64,000 nucleotides of DNA, taken from assembly GCA_964019155.1 (NCBI GenBank), contig OZ025242.1:64036948-64100947 (forward strand), in the 5' to 3' direction. The notes beneath the pieces are model-generated. The model was given only the letters and a program-made list of their open reading frames with translations, did not search any database and was not told where the DNA came from. Position numbers and translations under genes: made by a program. The DNA is from Osedax fenrisi (lineage: Eukaryota > Annelida > Polychaeta > Sabellida > Siboglinidae). This document shows, in pieces, positions 26,640-38,250 of the stretch (the first letter of the stretch is position 1; each line of letters opens with the position of its first letter).

Positions 26640-27770
26640 GCTATTTATATTATCATTATTATCTTAGTTTGAGATGCTACATTTTCTCCTAAACAGAATT
26701 TTTGTAAAGCTAATCGATTGCTTAATATTTTCTTTGAAATTTCATTATCATTTTCAGATATTTCAGATTCAAGTTTTATGAAGTATTTTTTAAAATGAGT
26801 TGAACAATTTCCCTTAGATAGTATCCTATCATCCATATGAATTAAACGTATTGTATACTCGTCATCATGTTGTTTACAAGTTACTTAAAGGAGCTCTAGT
26901 GAGTGATATTTCTCTTTAATTTATTAATGTCTTTATAATTAAATCCAAAAAATCAGGTACATTAAATCTATATGTTATACTATCAAGTGCTCCTTATGTA
27001 CAATACAGTGCATATGAAATATAGGAATATTCTTCTTTGAAAATACAATAACTTTTTTTTACTTTTAAATAATTTAATAATAAATATACACTATATGTTA
27101 TTAGAATATTTTAACTTACCTATCATAACAATTTTTAAAAGGTATTTGTATTTAAATATTCTTTTACTCAAATATAAATAGTTTCTCCTTTAATATTGAC
27201 ATTAGTTTAAAAAATAGCGTGACCTCTTTATAATAAATATATTTTATGTATTTACATATCACATTATAATTTATTCGTGGATTCTAACTAAATTCATAAT
27301 TTAACTATTCATAAATCCAAACATTATTGATTTTCAATATCATATTTCACCTTATCAAACCATTTTAAGATGGTGTCATGGTATTGATCTTAATTATTTT
27401 AAAAATAAATATTAATTTTTAAAATTATTTCTTCTAATAATGGTTTAATAAATAAGCAATAGTGTCGGTGTTCTCTAGGAATGTGTAAATGTAGGGCAAC
27501 AGCGGTATAAAGTTCAGCAGTGTAGAGGCGCAGTTACCCAGTATGTCCGTATTCTCCTTCTAGTGGTATTAAGGCGATATATTTGACGTTGCCAATACAT
27601 ATAGAAATAATATAATTCACCATGTTAAAAGATAGGATAAATAGGCACGGATTATTATTATATAATATGGTTCAATTTATTTTATAGTAGCTAATTTCTT
27701 ACTTTTGTTTCTATATATATAGCTATTAAACAAGGTATTATATGCTAGGGAACAAAGCTAACTTTATTTA
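26640..27770. other. Alternative block found only in array copy 2
   Basis: Between GAATGGCTAT on the left and GATAATATTATCAGACATAG on the right, copy 2 has about 1.13 kb unrelated to the 0.77 kb in copies 1 and 3. It contains a coding-like stretch at 26645-26884 and a GC-richer patch near 27465-27590 (GGCAACAGCGGTATAAAG). No terminal repeats are visible, so it looks like replacement rather than simple insertion. Confidence 0.65.
26645..26884 (-). CDS. Coding-like fragment, family unknown
   Basis: About 79 codons are open after a TAA at 26885-26887: VTCKQHDDEYTIRLIHMDDR, then GNCSTHFKKYFIKLESEISE, and RLALQKFCLGENVASQTK near the end. Charged, non-repetitive composition unlike the surrounding AT-rich frames supports real coding origin. 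No start, acceptor or domain could be fixed. Possibly transposon-derived, but I cannot name it. Confidence 0.4.
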   Translation of the reverse strand, partial: VTCKQHDDEYTIRLIHMDDRILSKGNCSTHFKKYFIKLESEISENDNEISKKILSNRLALQKFCLGENVASQTKIIMII

Positions 27771-27950
27771 GTGATAATATTATCAGACATAGAACATATA
27801 TTATTTGTATTAATTAATAATATATATATATATTAATTTATAATTAATATTTTATAATACATATAATCTATACATATAATCTATACATATAATCTATACA
27901 TATAATCTATACATAATATATATATAAGCTATACCTAAGCTATCTTTATA

Positions 27951-28277
27951 CGTTGGTACTAGTTCACACACGATTACCGGATGCACCCAGGATATCTTTG
28001 TGTTACCGTTGTAGTCGATAATCACTCTAGATTTGCAGACGTTAAATACACGAATATTATCTACATGTATTCGTTGCTGGCTCGTGTATTAACTTCTTGA
28101 ACGTGGAACATGTTATGTACTTCTTAGTGCTTAAGACTACGCACTTGGTAGGCTGCTCGAGTCTTTTCTACCTAGAGAAAGTAAGATACTCTGTAGTTCT
28201 GGTATCGGTAAAGATAATGTCATAAGTGGGTCGTAAGTGATAGATATCTTATTGCAGCAAACGTATGTAGCATGAAT
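27951..28277 (-). pseudogene. USP-type fragment, array copy 2
   Basis: Same two blocks as copy 1. A TAG lies just after the CTCTAG acceptor (copy 1 has TAT), so the start of the second block is unclear. The NIRVFNVCKSRVI segment is preserved. Confidence 0.5.
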
Positions 28278-29257
28278 ATATCAAACAAATTGTTGAGTTG
28301 CATTACTTATCGATTGAGTAAACCCATACTTGATATATTCAACCGTATATTGGAGGCAATTTTTTTTAATAGTTGAAGGAAACTATATTTAAAAAATTTA
28401 CATTTTATTATTTGTATAATAACTCATTAATTGTATTATTGTTATTAATTAATTTATATTATTTATTTAAATCAATATAATAATAGTATAAACTAAGTAT
28501 ATTGAATTTATTTAAAAATTCTAGTAATCTATTTTTAATCAATTTTTCAATAATTTTAGAAAATTGGGGTAATAATGATATGGGCTTATAGTTAATCTAT
28601 TAAATTGGAAGTGAAAGTATTAAATATTGAATTTTAATCAATATCAGTATAAATATAATGCCAATCATAATTATTTATACTTTTCTTTAAATTATGTATT
28701 GTGTTATGATTTAATTTTCTAATGAATTTATATTTTTTTTTTTTTTATTTTATCTCTTACAGTATATATAACATAAATAGGTAAATGATCACTAATGTCA
28801 CTAAATATAATGCCATTGTTAATTGGTTTCAACTTACAGTTGCAATATATGTTATCAATTAATGAATTTAAATTATTACCATATCGTGTTGGTTTACTTA
28901 TTAATGGATAACATCCTAAGCTATATATACTATTTAGAAAATATTTGTTATTATTATTATTATTCAAAATATTGATATTAAAATCACCTACTAAAAATAA
29001 ACCTCTCTTGGATGAAATATCATTAACATTATTATAAATAAAATCACTAAAATCTATTTAATCAGCTTTAGGAGATTTATAAATTCCACTAATTAAAACT
29101 ATTTTATTATTGATATTTAAAGAAATTGTTAAAATATCCAACAATCCATTATGGGGCATACATAGCGTTTTAATTTTATTAAAAATTAATTAATTTTAAA
29201 AAAATATAGAAACTCCACCTATATTATACTTATAATTATGTTGTGTATTGATACGTG

Positions 29258-29295
<38 letters not shown>

Positions 29296-29432
29296 TATAC
29301 TAAAATAAACATCACTTATGACTCATAAGTCATGAGTTATTTTATGATATATTATTTTAATATAAATTAATTCATTTTAAAAAATATAGAAACTCCACCT
29401 ATATTTATAATTATGTTGTGTATTGATACGTG

Positions 29433-29466
<34 letters not shown>

Positions 29467-29564
29467 CTAAAAGAAACATCACTTATGAGTCATAAGTTGT
29501 TTATGATAAATTATTCTAACATTTCTGTTAAAATTAAAAACGTATATAAACTATAAATATGACG

Positions 29565-29740
29565 TTATCGCATCGTCTGATCGACATTCAGCAACTCCAG
29601 CCTCTCCATCTTCTCAGTCACCTCCATCTTGTACCGGATGACATCTCCTCGCTCCATGTCGACGAACTGAAGCCTCTTTATTACCGACATGTGATGCCAC
29701 TTTTCCATGAATGTTCTCAGGAAAGAGATATGGTCGAAAT
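29565..29740 (-). CDS. BESS-like terminal exon, array copy 3
   Basis: Identical over the compared stretch to array copy 1 (21195-21370), with intact acceptor, frame and stop. The identity, against small differences from copy 2, is part of the mosaic evidence for copy 3. Confidence 0.5.
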
Positions 29741-30481
29741 CTAAATTTAAAATCTTTCAACTATGGACGTATTGTTGCTATTGTTGTTGTTAGAATGGAC
29801 ATTAGTCAGCCGAGTGTCCGCACAACCAATGAAGTGCTGTTCACTTATTAGCAACTTCTTAAGGCATCGGTATACTGAAATATATTAATGTTGTATATAT
29901 ATATATACTACTTGAAATATATATTTATACAATTCATACAATTTAATGTATTTATATATTATTATTATATACTAGTGGCGAATACCCTATCGTGGACCAC
30001 CTAAGCTCAAACTTGATTTTTTTTTTAAATTTATTTGTAACCAATTTTTTTTTGTATTATGTTAATATTATATTAATCTATCATATAATCCAAAGATGGT
30101 CATACAAAATATTCATTATTAAAAAGTTATTAGGAGTAATAATAAACTGCCATTATCCTAAAAGTTACCCGATCATGGACCATTTTAATAATATGCATAT
30201 TTTGACATTTTTACTTTGTATTTTATGTATGATTCATAATGCAATATAATTAAAAAGGTTAAATATCATTTATTATTATAATAATATTACACTTAGTATA
30301 CTAGAAAAATATACTATATAATATTACAATAAAATGATAAAAAATCATGATAAAATTAAAATAGCGATAATATATAATAAATTGATGATATTAAAAACAA
30401 TAATATCTAGAACAATTATATGTTATATAATTCTAAGAATACAAAAAAAACAGTTTTCATTTCAACATGCCTAGATGTTAC

Positions 30482-30595
30482 CTTCTTTGGTTCATGTATT
30501 GGAGTAATCAGTTCTATATCTTGAAGTTCATACGAGAATTCATCTATGATCATAGAGTCGACTCTAGGCAAACAGAAACGAATGCGACCAACTAC
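30482..30595 (-). CDS. Exon-like island of unknown family, array copy 3
   Basis: Same island with a 12-nt insertion (a local duplication around ATGATCATAGAGTC) that adds four codons after PRV without breaking frame. Splice sites are intact. Confidence 0.42.
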
Positions 30596-31940
30596 CTACA
30601 ATCTTTATTCTGTTTGTAACTTCTCCTTTTTTGTCACAATTCATGGATATGTAAATTAATAGCCATATATAATTGATAATATAATTAATATATAATTATA
30701 AATTAATAAATATCATATTTAATATGTATAAAATAACTAATTAGTAAATAATTAACTAAATAAATAAATATAGGCATAGGCACCTATATACTATATATGA
30801 TATTATATCATTGATATAGAGTGATATATATATATCATACTATTCATTAATAATGGAGGTGAAATTATGTACACTTGAACAGACCGTATCACTTCCACGA
30901 TATCTTTAAACTGGCTATACTGTAGTAATCGTAATGGTCAGCTCTTGTTTTAGATGCACTAATAGTCAACGTTTTAGGGGCTTTATTAGTCGAATGGCTA
31001 TATATATTATTAAATATTGTACGTGATATTTATTGTGTTATTTTTATTAACTCTTTAAGATCTCTGAGAAGAGCCCCTTGACTAGCTATATTCTTTAGTA
31101 CTTCAGTACCCTCCATCTCGATGATACTCTAGCTTTCCACTGTTGCCGTATAATCCACTACTGTATTGCTTCCGTATTCCTTAGATAAACTGCAGTGGCG
31201 AGGTTTTAATGTGTTGCGGCGAGGCTTCTGCGATATCATATATTGTGCGCGATTGCATATGTTGCAGGTTTTATAATTAATTTGTGCATGTAAATTTTAC
31301 TATGTATCATGCATGTAAATTTCAAAACATGCATATTAGACATAGATTTGTATTTTACTAAAAATCTATAAATAATGAATAAATCTATGATATTAGAAAT
31401 CATTTCTATAGCAATATTATTTGTTGACCTCAATATCGATAACCTATAGTTGTTTATGAGCTTATTGATGACAATAATTATAATTTAAAATTACATTTTT
31501 GGAGTTTTTTATTAACCATTCAATCTATTCAATAGAGAATTGAGATATTATCAATATTGTAATATTATATATTATAAGTAATATATATTTAGTTATATAA
31601 CTAAATCATACGATTAATTTGATTACATTTTTTGACAACATAAGTAGTAAGGAAAGCTAATAAGCATACATTAATATATTTCCATATGTAGGATATGTAC
31701 CTATCTTTCTTTCGGGGATTTCAAACTAAAAAATTACTATGAAGGTCAATCTGTATTTATACGTTGGCACTAGTTAATAATATTATCAGACATAGAACAT
31801 ATATTATTTGTATTAATTAATAATATATATATATATATATATATTAATTTATAATACATAATACATAATCTATACATATAATCTATACACATAATCTATA
31901 CATATAATATATACATAAGCTATACCTAAGCTATCTTTAT

Positions 31941-32137
31941 ACGTTGGTACTAGTTCACACACGATTACCGGATGCACCCAGGATATCTTTGTGTTACCTT
32001 TGTAGTCGATAATCACTCTAGATTTGCATACGTTAAATACACGAATATTATCTACATGTATTCGTTGCTGGCTCGTGTATTAACTTCTTGAACGTGGAAC
32101 ATGTTACGTACTTCTTAGTGCTTAAGACTACGCACTT
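31941..32137 (-). pseudogene. USP-type fragment, array copy 3, split by transposon
   Basis: The downstream part (on the minus strand) of the USP-like fragment lies here and the upstream part at 34282-34416. The two are separated by the 32138-34281 insertion, which falls inside the TKCVVLSTKK block. Copies 1 and 2 supply the uninterrupted arrangement. Confidence 0.5.
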
Positions 32138-32338
32138 CCCAACAAACAATTATTTAGAACTTTTGAGAACTATAGTTCTCAAAAGTTCTCAAAAGTTCTG
32201 AATAAATTATATTATTAATAATGTTTATATTAATGTATAATTTAAAATAAGAAGTATTAGAAAACACAGGTTGTTTTCTATTATATACTATAATATACCT
32301 ACATAAAACCTATTACTATTAATAATAATTTACCAATT

Positions 32339-32533
32339 CCCAGCTAACAGTAAGAGCCTCATAATAACAACATAATAGCAGCATAATATACTTTTAAAAT
32401 TAATAGCAGCATAATAATAGCATAATAGACTTTTAATGGCAACATAATAGCAGCATAATAACACAATGTAAACATTTTAGGCTATTATATATGCTATTAT
32501 GTTACTATTATGAGGCTATTACTGTTAGCTGGG
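32339..32533. mobile_element. Nested MITE, CCCAGCTAACAGTAA termini
   Basis: The inverted repeats are about 41 bp: CCCAGCTAACAGTAAGAGCC and GGCTATTACTGTTAGCTGGG, continuing through CATAATAGC words that also recur inside. A second, more diverged copy lies at 46741-46901. It is noncoding. It shows a terminal word (ATAATAGC) repeated internally. Confidence 0.85.
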
Positions 32534-33152
32534 TAGGTAGAGTAGCAAAGTAATGCAGTACTCCAAGTCGCTATATCATATAACAATCTGGGAGACTTTC
32601 TTGGCAAATTAATCAGAGACCAAGAGAAGGATAATTTTAAGGCATTATTTATTATCGTGTAATATTTGGTAGATCAAATAATGGACATGAACTAGGAAAT
32701 CATGTATACAATCGTTACTATATATATAGAGTATACTCTTGTTATATATAATCTTGTTACACTTATTCCATTACTACATTATTTATTTTCTATTTTTTGT
32801 ATTCTATTATAATGATGTTTATTTTATGATTTTATATTATTATTTATTGTTAATTTATATGTCAAAGGTTTATTTAATAAATAATATAATATCAAAATAA
32901 AAAAGGATAATATTTTATTCAATATAATACAAATTATGTTAACATTGATAAGTTACATGCTTAGAATACGTGATAGCTACTGTAAACATTGATACGGTAT
33001 ATAAGTATTATACGTGAATACATTTATATAATAATAATAATTTCTAGTTATATCTGTACCTGTATCTGTAAATTAATAGTAATTATAATATATTTATATA
33101 TATATATATATAATCATACCTTTATCAAGTATTTTTCTTTTTTTAATTTCCA

Positions 33153-33220
33153 TTATATCGCCTTCAACCCAGATGCAATTAATGTATACGGCTCCTCACA
33201 CTTTCCTTGCTCCAATATAT
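33153..33220 (-). CDS. Possible terminal exon inside the 32.1-kb transposon
   Basis: An acceptor (TTATTGTATTTAG) is followed by 68 nt: two bases then ILEQGKCEEPYTLIASGLKA-I and TAA. It is a GC-richer patch in very AT-rich sequence. It might be the last exon of a transposon-encoded protein; no upstream exon was found. The plus strand is also open here (YIAFNPDAINVYGSS), so the strand is not certain. Confidence 0.3.
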
Positions 33221-33337
33221 CTAAATACAATAACACATAATTAACCAAACCAGTATATTTATATGTGCACTATATATATCTAACAATTATATCAGCTAAT
33301 ATAATTATAACTAACCTAATTATATTTTAAATGTATC

Positions 33338-33371
<34 letters not shown>

Positions 33372-34869
33372 GTGATTATGATCATTTTTTTATATTTATA
33401 ATTAAATGAATTAATTAATTCAATTGATAATTTAATTAATTAATGAAATTAATTAGTAATAAATGTAATTAATATATAATATATGTATACTAATTTAATT
33501 TATAAGTATTAAAAAGTAAATAATATATAATTATTATAATAATAATATATTATACTAATTAAATTATTTAATTTATATAAAATAAGATATTAATGTTAAT
33601 CATTGAAGGTTAATAACATTTTATTTTTAAAATTAGCATATTATATTCCTAAATATGTATATATAAAATTAAATTATCATTGATAATTATAATTTATCAA
33701 TCATCAAATATATTTTATTTTATTTAAAATATCTTATTATTATAATACCATTAAACTTAAAATATATATTATAATCTAAATAATTATTTACTAACTATTT
33801 AGAGAAGACATTCTTGTTTTTATATATTGTAATATAATTAATTCAAATGTATGTGTATAATTAAAAATTAAATATTTAAATATAAAAATATATTTACATA
33901 TATTTGTTTACACTGTAATCTTATATTTTAATTTTACCAAACTATAAATCTATAAAATCTATGATTTTAATGGGTGATATCACTAATTTTAGAATTATAT
34001 TATAATATTATTGGAACTAAAGTTCTCAAAAGTTCTAAAAAGTTCCAATTATAATTATTGGAACTAAAGTTCCCAAAAGTTCTAAAAAGTTCTCAATATA
34101 AATATTATTGGAACTAAAGTTCCCAAAAGTTCTCAATATAAAATATTATTGGAACTAAAGTTCTCAAAAGTTCTAAAAAAGTTCCCATTATAATTATTGA
34201 GAACTAAAGTTCCAAAAAGTTCCAAAAAGTTCTCAATAGTTCCAATAGTTCTAAAAAGTTCTGAATAAATTGTTTGTTGGGTGGTAGGCTGCTCGAGTGT
34301 TTTCTACCTAGAGAAAGTAAGATGCTCTGTAGTTCTGGTATGGGTAAAGATAATGTCATAAGTGGGTCGTAAGTGATAGATATCTTATTGCAGCAAACGT
34401 ATGTAGCATGAATATATCAAATAAATTGTTGAGTTGCATTACTTATCGATTGAGTAAACCCATACTTAATATATTCAACCGTATATTGGAGGCAATTCTT
34501 TTTAATAGTTGAAGGAAACTATATTTAAAAAATTTACATTTTATTATTTGTATAATAACTCATTAATTATATTATTGTTATTAATTAATTTATATTATTT
34601 ATTTAAATCATTATAATAATAGTATAAATTAATATGCATAGGTTATTTATTATATAATTTGATACTGAAGTATATACTATAAATTGAATGGTTAAATAAC
34701 ATTATTATAAATTAAAAATATATATATAGGATTATTTAGTTTACTTTAAATTATATATGTAAAATAGGTGTATCAATGCATTCCTTACGTATTGTAAATA
34801 TATTTATAATAAGTTGGTTAAAATCATAACTCAATTAACATTTATTATTATATTAATATAATATTTCTT

Positions 34870-35345
34870 TTTATTTTACACATTATTTAAAGTGCGTACA
34901 TTCATAAAAACGTCACCTCGCTGTGTGATCCTAGATCTAGATATCAACTCACAGAAGTATAATAAGTATAACAAATCTAACCGAATTGAAAATGAAAATA
35001 TTTTTACAATTGTAGTATGTTTACCATATGTTGCAATAAGCAGGGATATCTCATATAAAAGTTTCAAATATTAATATTTTGTTTAATAAATAAAGCATTT
35101 GAATTGCGTCCAGTTTTAATTTTTAACTTTGTAAAATTTGTTATATATTTGTTAACTTTATGAGAATGCATTTTCAATAGATGTTCAATAAGTCGATATG
35201 GATTCATCGCTTCGTTAGACTACATTTTAAACATATCAAACACAGTGGTTACATTACTTTTTGATTGAGTAAACCACTACTTCAGATATTCAACTTTATA
35301 TTGGCCCCATTTATTTTTAATAGTTGGATATATTAAATATATATT
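34870..35345 (-). pseudogene. ZBED/hAT (Buster-like) transposase pseudogene
   Basis: From 35345 downward the minus strand reads WGQYKVEYLK, stop, WFTQSKSNVTTVFDMFKM, stop, SNEAMNPYRLIEHLLKMHS. This is the BED-type zinc-finger region of ZBED5/SCAND3-like hAT transposases (family: Y+..GFT.....P.C..C...L.NE+MKPS+L..HL...H). Further on, after a frameshift, LLYEISLLIATYGKHTT corresponds to the DUF4371 start (SYE+SLLIAK.GK.HTI). In-frame stops and frameshifts show decay. The catalytic core and terminal repeats were not located. Confidence 0.65.
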
Positions 35346-36121
35346 AAAAAGGTAAATATTATTTAGTTTCATTATAACTTATATTATTACAGCTTCAATT
35401 TTCATTGGTGGAATAAATTTGAACTCCTCTTTTTTCGGTGTAAGGCTTCCTTTTTTTTTAACACTTACCTTTTCTCTTTTTACCTTTTCTCTTTTCGGTG
35501 TAATGATTAATTTTATTTATAAGGTGTAACGCGTCGTGAAACCGTATATATATATATCTTATATAATTGATATAAAATATTAGATAATTTACGTTAGATA
35601 GGATATAGTAGATAGGGCAGTAGTATTTTATTAAATCAATATGACCAAGAACGCATAGAATTCTATCGGCTATTCATCAGCTAATTCAAATACAACTAAA
35701 AACGCAAACATCATGTTTTAAGATGCTCAATATAAAATGTTGAGGTTGAAATTCCTGTAATCCTCACATGACAACTGAGTTAAAATCCACTTAGTATACG
35801 ATACCTTGACGAGGTTAAGTGGCTCCTATTTATAGGTCCAAATTCGTATTAAATGGGTAATTCAGAATACCTGATTACTTATTACAGTATTTAAAATTGA
35901 CAAATTAATTAACGGTTATGAAGATATTTAAAAGTTATTATTAATAAATTCATTAAATGCTATCGATACTTTTTATTTATTTCAAATATATATAAGTAAA
36001 TGTTATGAAATATGTGATATACTTCGGAACGAATCATTTTATTATATAGCGAAATAACTGATAAATATCACCGAGCGTAGCATCGCCGGAGTTAAGGCGT
36101 AGCCAGGCCTTAGCCGTATTG

Positions 36122-36208
<87 letters not shown>

Positions 36209-36640
36209 ATGTAAATATAGGATAGTTTATTATACTAATAATGAACTAAGAAAATAGTTAAATAAATCAAATTTTAAAAATTGAGCAAACTACCCAATGT
36301 TAAAATGGCACTCCACTAACTCCATTATAAATACAAATATTTTACTTATTAGGTACCTATAAGTAAATGTCATTAACATCCCTAATAGCAACACTAAATG
36401 ATATTGATTTTTATTAGATTACAAAATTAAAATTATATTAATTTATCCTATTTTTAAATTAACTTTTATCTTGGTGTCAGATGTAGTTATTAATTAAGTA
36501 TTACTAGTTAGACCTATTGTTTCATTACACTGTCTTCTTGACTGTAGCATATGAAAAATCATCGATTCAAAAACTGGATAATCTATAACGATTAATCTAC
36601 CCCTAAATCTAGATTAACCCCTGACCTCTAATACCCCCTC
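35346..36640. other. AT-rich spacer with (AT)n
   Basis: No gene was recognised. It contains a (TTTTCTCTTTTCGGTGTAA) repeat near 35415-35515, a GC-richer patch GCGTAGCATCGCCGGAGTTA near 36065 without an open frame, and (AT)n at 36125-36200. Confidence 0.6.
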
Positions 36641-36652
36641 TCACCTCCTTAG

Positions 36653-36738
36653 AACTCCGCACTATTCCGTTGATGCATAAAGCTGCGGTCAGACATAGAT
36701 CAGGCATGGTTGGTCATAGTGGAGGGACTTACAGATAA
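36653..36738 (+). CDS. Possible exon, unidentified
   Basis: It follows a good acceptor (CCCCCTCTCACCTCCTTAG). The frame reads LRTIPLMHKAAVRHRSGMVG then HSGGTYR and TAA at 36736-36738. No donor or family was found. GC content is well above the flanks. Low confidence; could be the end of an exon of unknown gene. Confidence 0.25.
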
Positions 36739-37460
36739 TAACGAATGTATTAATGGCTGGTCTAGTGGTCAGTTATCCAGCACCCACCCCTTACTGTTAA
36801 TATTAACCGACAGGTGCTATCGAATAATTATGATTTAAATATAAATTTATTGATTGAAATATTATTTATTAATAAAAAAATGTATAGTTAGAAAATATCC
36901 AAGTAGAAAATCGAAAGTTTAAATATTTGCTAACGATAACATACGTTTTTGAATAAACAAATAATAATAATAAGTTTTTCACTTACCGTAAATACTAATC
37001 AAATAATAATCGAAAATAGAAATTATAATAAATGAATACATTGTTTGATAAATGAGAGCATCAAAATATTTGGAAAATGTAGTCGAAATTTTAATAAATT
37101 GAATAATTATAAACTTTTGACCAGTAATACATTATTAATTATGTATTGTAATAATTAAATAGTACATTTTAAATATATATTAAAAAAAGGGGTTAAAAAT
37201 AAAACAGACTTGTATAATACAATGTATAATATATATTATATATATATATATAAATATCAGGTTATAATATTTACTAATAGCATATATAGTAACGATACCT
37301 GAATACATTAAATAGGTGGAATTAACTTAAATAACTCTTATTTTAATTAACATTAATTATAAAAGTTTCAGATGTAACATGTATTCACCCTAATAGATGC
37401 AAATTACTGTCCCCATACCGGTCCCAAGGCAAATGAATCATCTGCCTTATAATCATATAA

Positions 37461-37562
37461 TCATCCGCCATCAAGGATGAGGCAGAATTAAGACTACAAT
37501 ATCGAAATAGTATTGAAGAATTTATCGCTAATGTCGTAGACTCCACATTTTTATTTGGCTAA
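37461..37562 (+). CDS. Exon-like island, unidentified
   Basis: The plus frame after a TAA at 37458-37460 reads SSAIKDEAELRLQYRNSIEE then FIANVVDSTFLFG and TAA at 37560-37562. Just upstream, another frame reads HTGPKANESSA, and a direct repeat (AATCATCTGCC / AATCATCCGCC) joins the two, suggesting a frame-breaking local duplication in one coding stretch starting near 37400. Charged, non-repetitive composition supports coding origin; family unknown. Confidence 0.4.
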   Translation, partial: SSAIKDEAELRLQYRNSIEEFIANVVDSTFLFG

Positions 37563-38055
37563 CCCCTCCATTCTCATGTAATATGCTAGATTTTACATAT
37601 TTTATATTTTAATCAGATTTATGTTTTTTACACTACCAACTGGTATGGAGATTATCTCCATTGGAGATTAATAAAAAATTATAAATTAATATTTATTTAT
37701 AATACCTATTAATTACTTTACGAGAACATTCCAATTAATAATTTAAAATAAAATTAGAATTATATCTGGATACTGAATACGGTGTTAACACATTATTTTG
37801 AATTAATGTTTCTTTATAATTTATATAATTTATATATATATTTAATTTATAATATGTAGGTATGAGGTATAATAAATGGGATTAGGTATACCTCAGTTAT
37901 TTTTAAGGGGTATTTTGTGGGCATCACCCCAACTTTTAAAAAGGTGCTCAAAAAAAAATTAGATTATTTCATAATCCCATTTATTTATTATAAATCAGTA
38001 TAAATTATAAACCTAGATGTATTTTATTAGATTGTTTTACTTTTTTTGGCTTTAG

Positions 38056-38152
38056 GACTACTCTGTGCGTGAGCAATCGGCTGTCCGTGGGAGAGATTAT
38101 TGTGTTGGGGGGAAAGCATGGAAGAAATAGTATGTCTTTAGATGACGTTTGA
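38056..38152 (+). CDS. Probable terminal exon, unidentified
   Basis: A strong acceptor (TTTTACTTTTTTTGGCTTTAG) precedes a frame reading TTLCVSNRLSVGEIIVLGGK then HGRNSMSLDDV and TGA at 38150-38152. An alternative frame (DYSVREQSAVRGRDYCVGGK) is open to 38131. No family was recognised. Confidence 0.35.
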
Positions 38153-38250
38153 AGGAGGAGCTCTTCGATGTTCCACCTACCTCATTCCCTATCCTTCATG
38201 CTTCTTCACCTTTTTCTCTCCGTTCCTTACACCAATGCCCCACCACCACC
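38153..38250. repeat. Second copy of part of the 13.9-kb pyrimidine repeat
   Basis: CTCTTCGATGTTCCACCTAC through CCACCACC matches 13933-14035. It abuts the exon-like stretch ending at 38152. From 38261 to 39326 no gene was seen. Confidence 0.7.

Larger units (their letters stand above)
24166..28490. repeat. Tandem array unit, copy 2
   Basis: The unit starts with a LINE-B remnant (24166-24880): about 100 bp of RT sequence (ATTGAATTTATTTAAAAATT) spliced by deletion to the endonuclease region. The same internal deletion is present in copy 3, so the array expanded after it arose. It carries all the islands of copy 1, but about 26640-27770 is a different sequence from the matching positions in copies 1 and 3. 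Confidence 0.9.
32138..34281. mobile_element. DNA transposon with AAGTTCT-word arrays, boundaries fixed by empty sites
   Basis: Ends CCCAACAAACAATTATTTAG and ATAAATTGTTTGTTGGG are inverted repeats of at least 17 bp that continue as GAACTTTTGAGAAC-type sequence. The AAGTTCT/AAGTTCC word and its complement occur a few times at the left end (32155-32205) and more than 20 times at the right (34010-34265). Array copies 1 and 2 show the empty site CGCACTTGGTAGGC, so the insertion is exact with at most a 1-bp (T) duplication. The interior contains another MITE (32339-32533) and a terminal-exon-like stretch (33153-33220). Superfamily undetermined. Confidence 0.85.
28491..34640. repeat. Tandem array unit, copy 3
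   Basis: It has the same LINE-B remnant (28491-29215) and islands. From 28730 to about 29745 it matches copy 1 more closely (the 29559-29744 stretch is identical to 21189-21374), while 29992-30249 is identical to copy 2 (25647-25904). It therefore looks mosaic, as expected from unequal exchange or gene conversion. A 2.14-kb transposon interrupts it at 32138-34281. Similarity ends near 34620. Confidence 0.9.

Noticed and set aside
34892..35074. Plus-strand 60-codon frame with nearby AATAAA
   Set aside because: The minus strand reads as ZBED/DUF4371 transposase, which explains the open plus frame.
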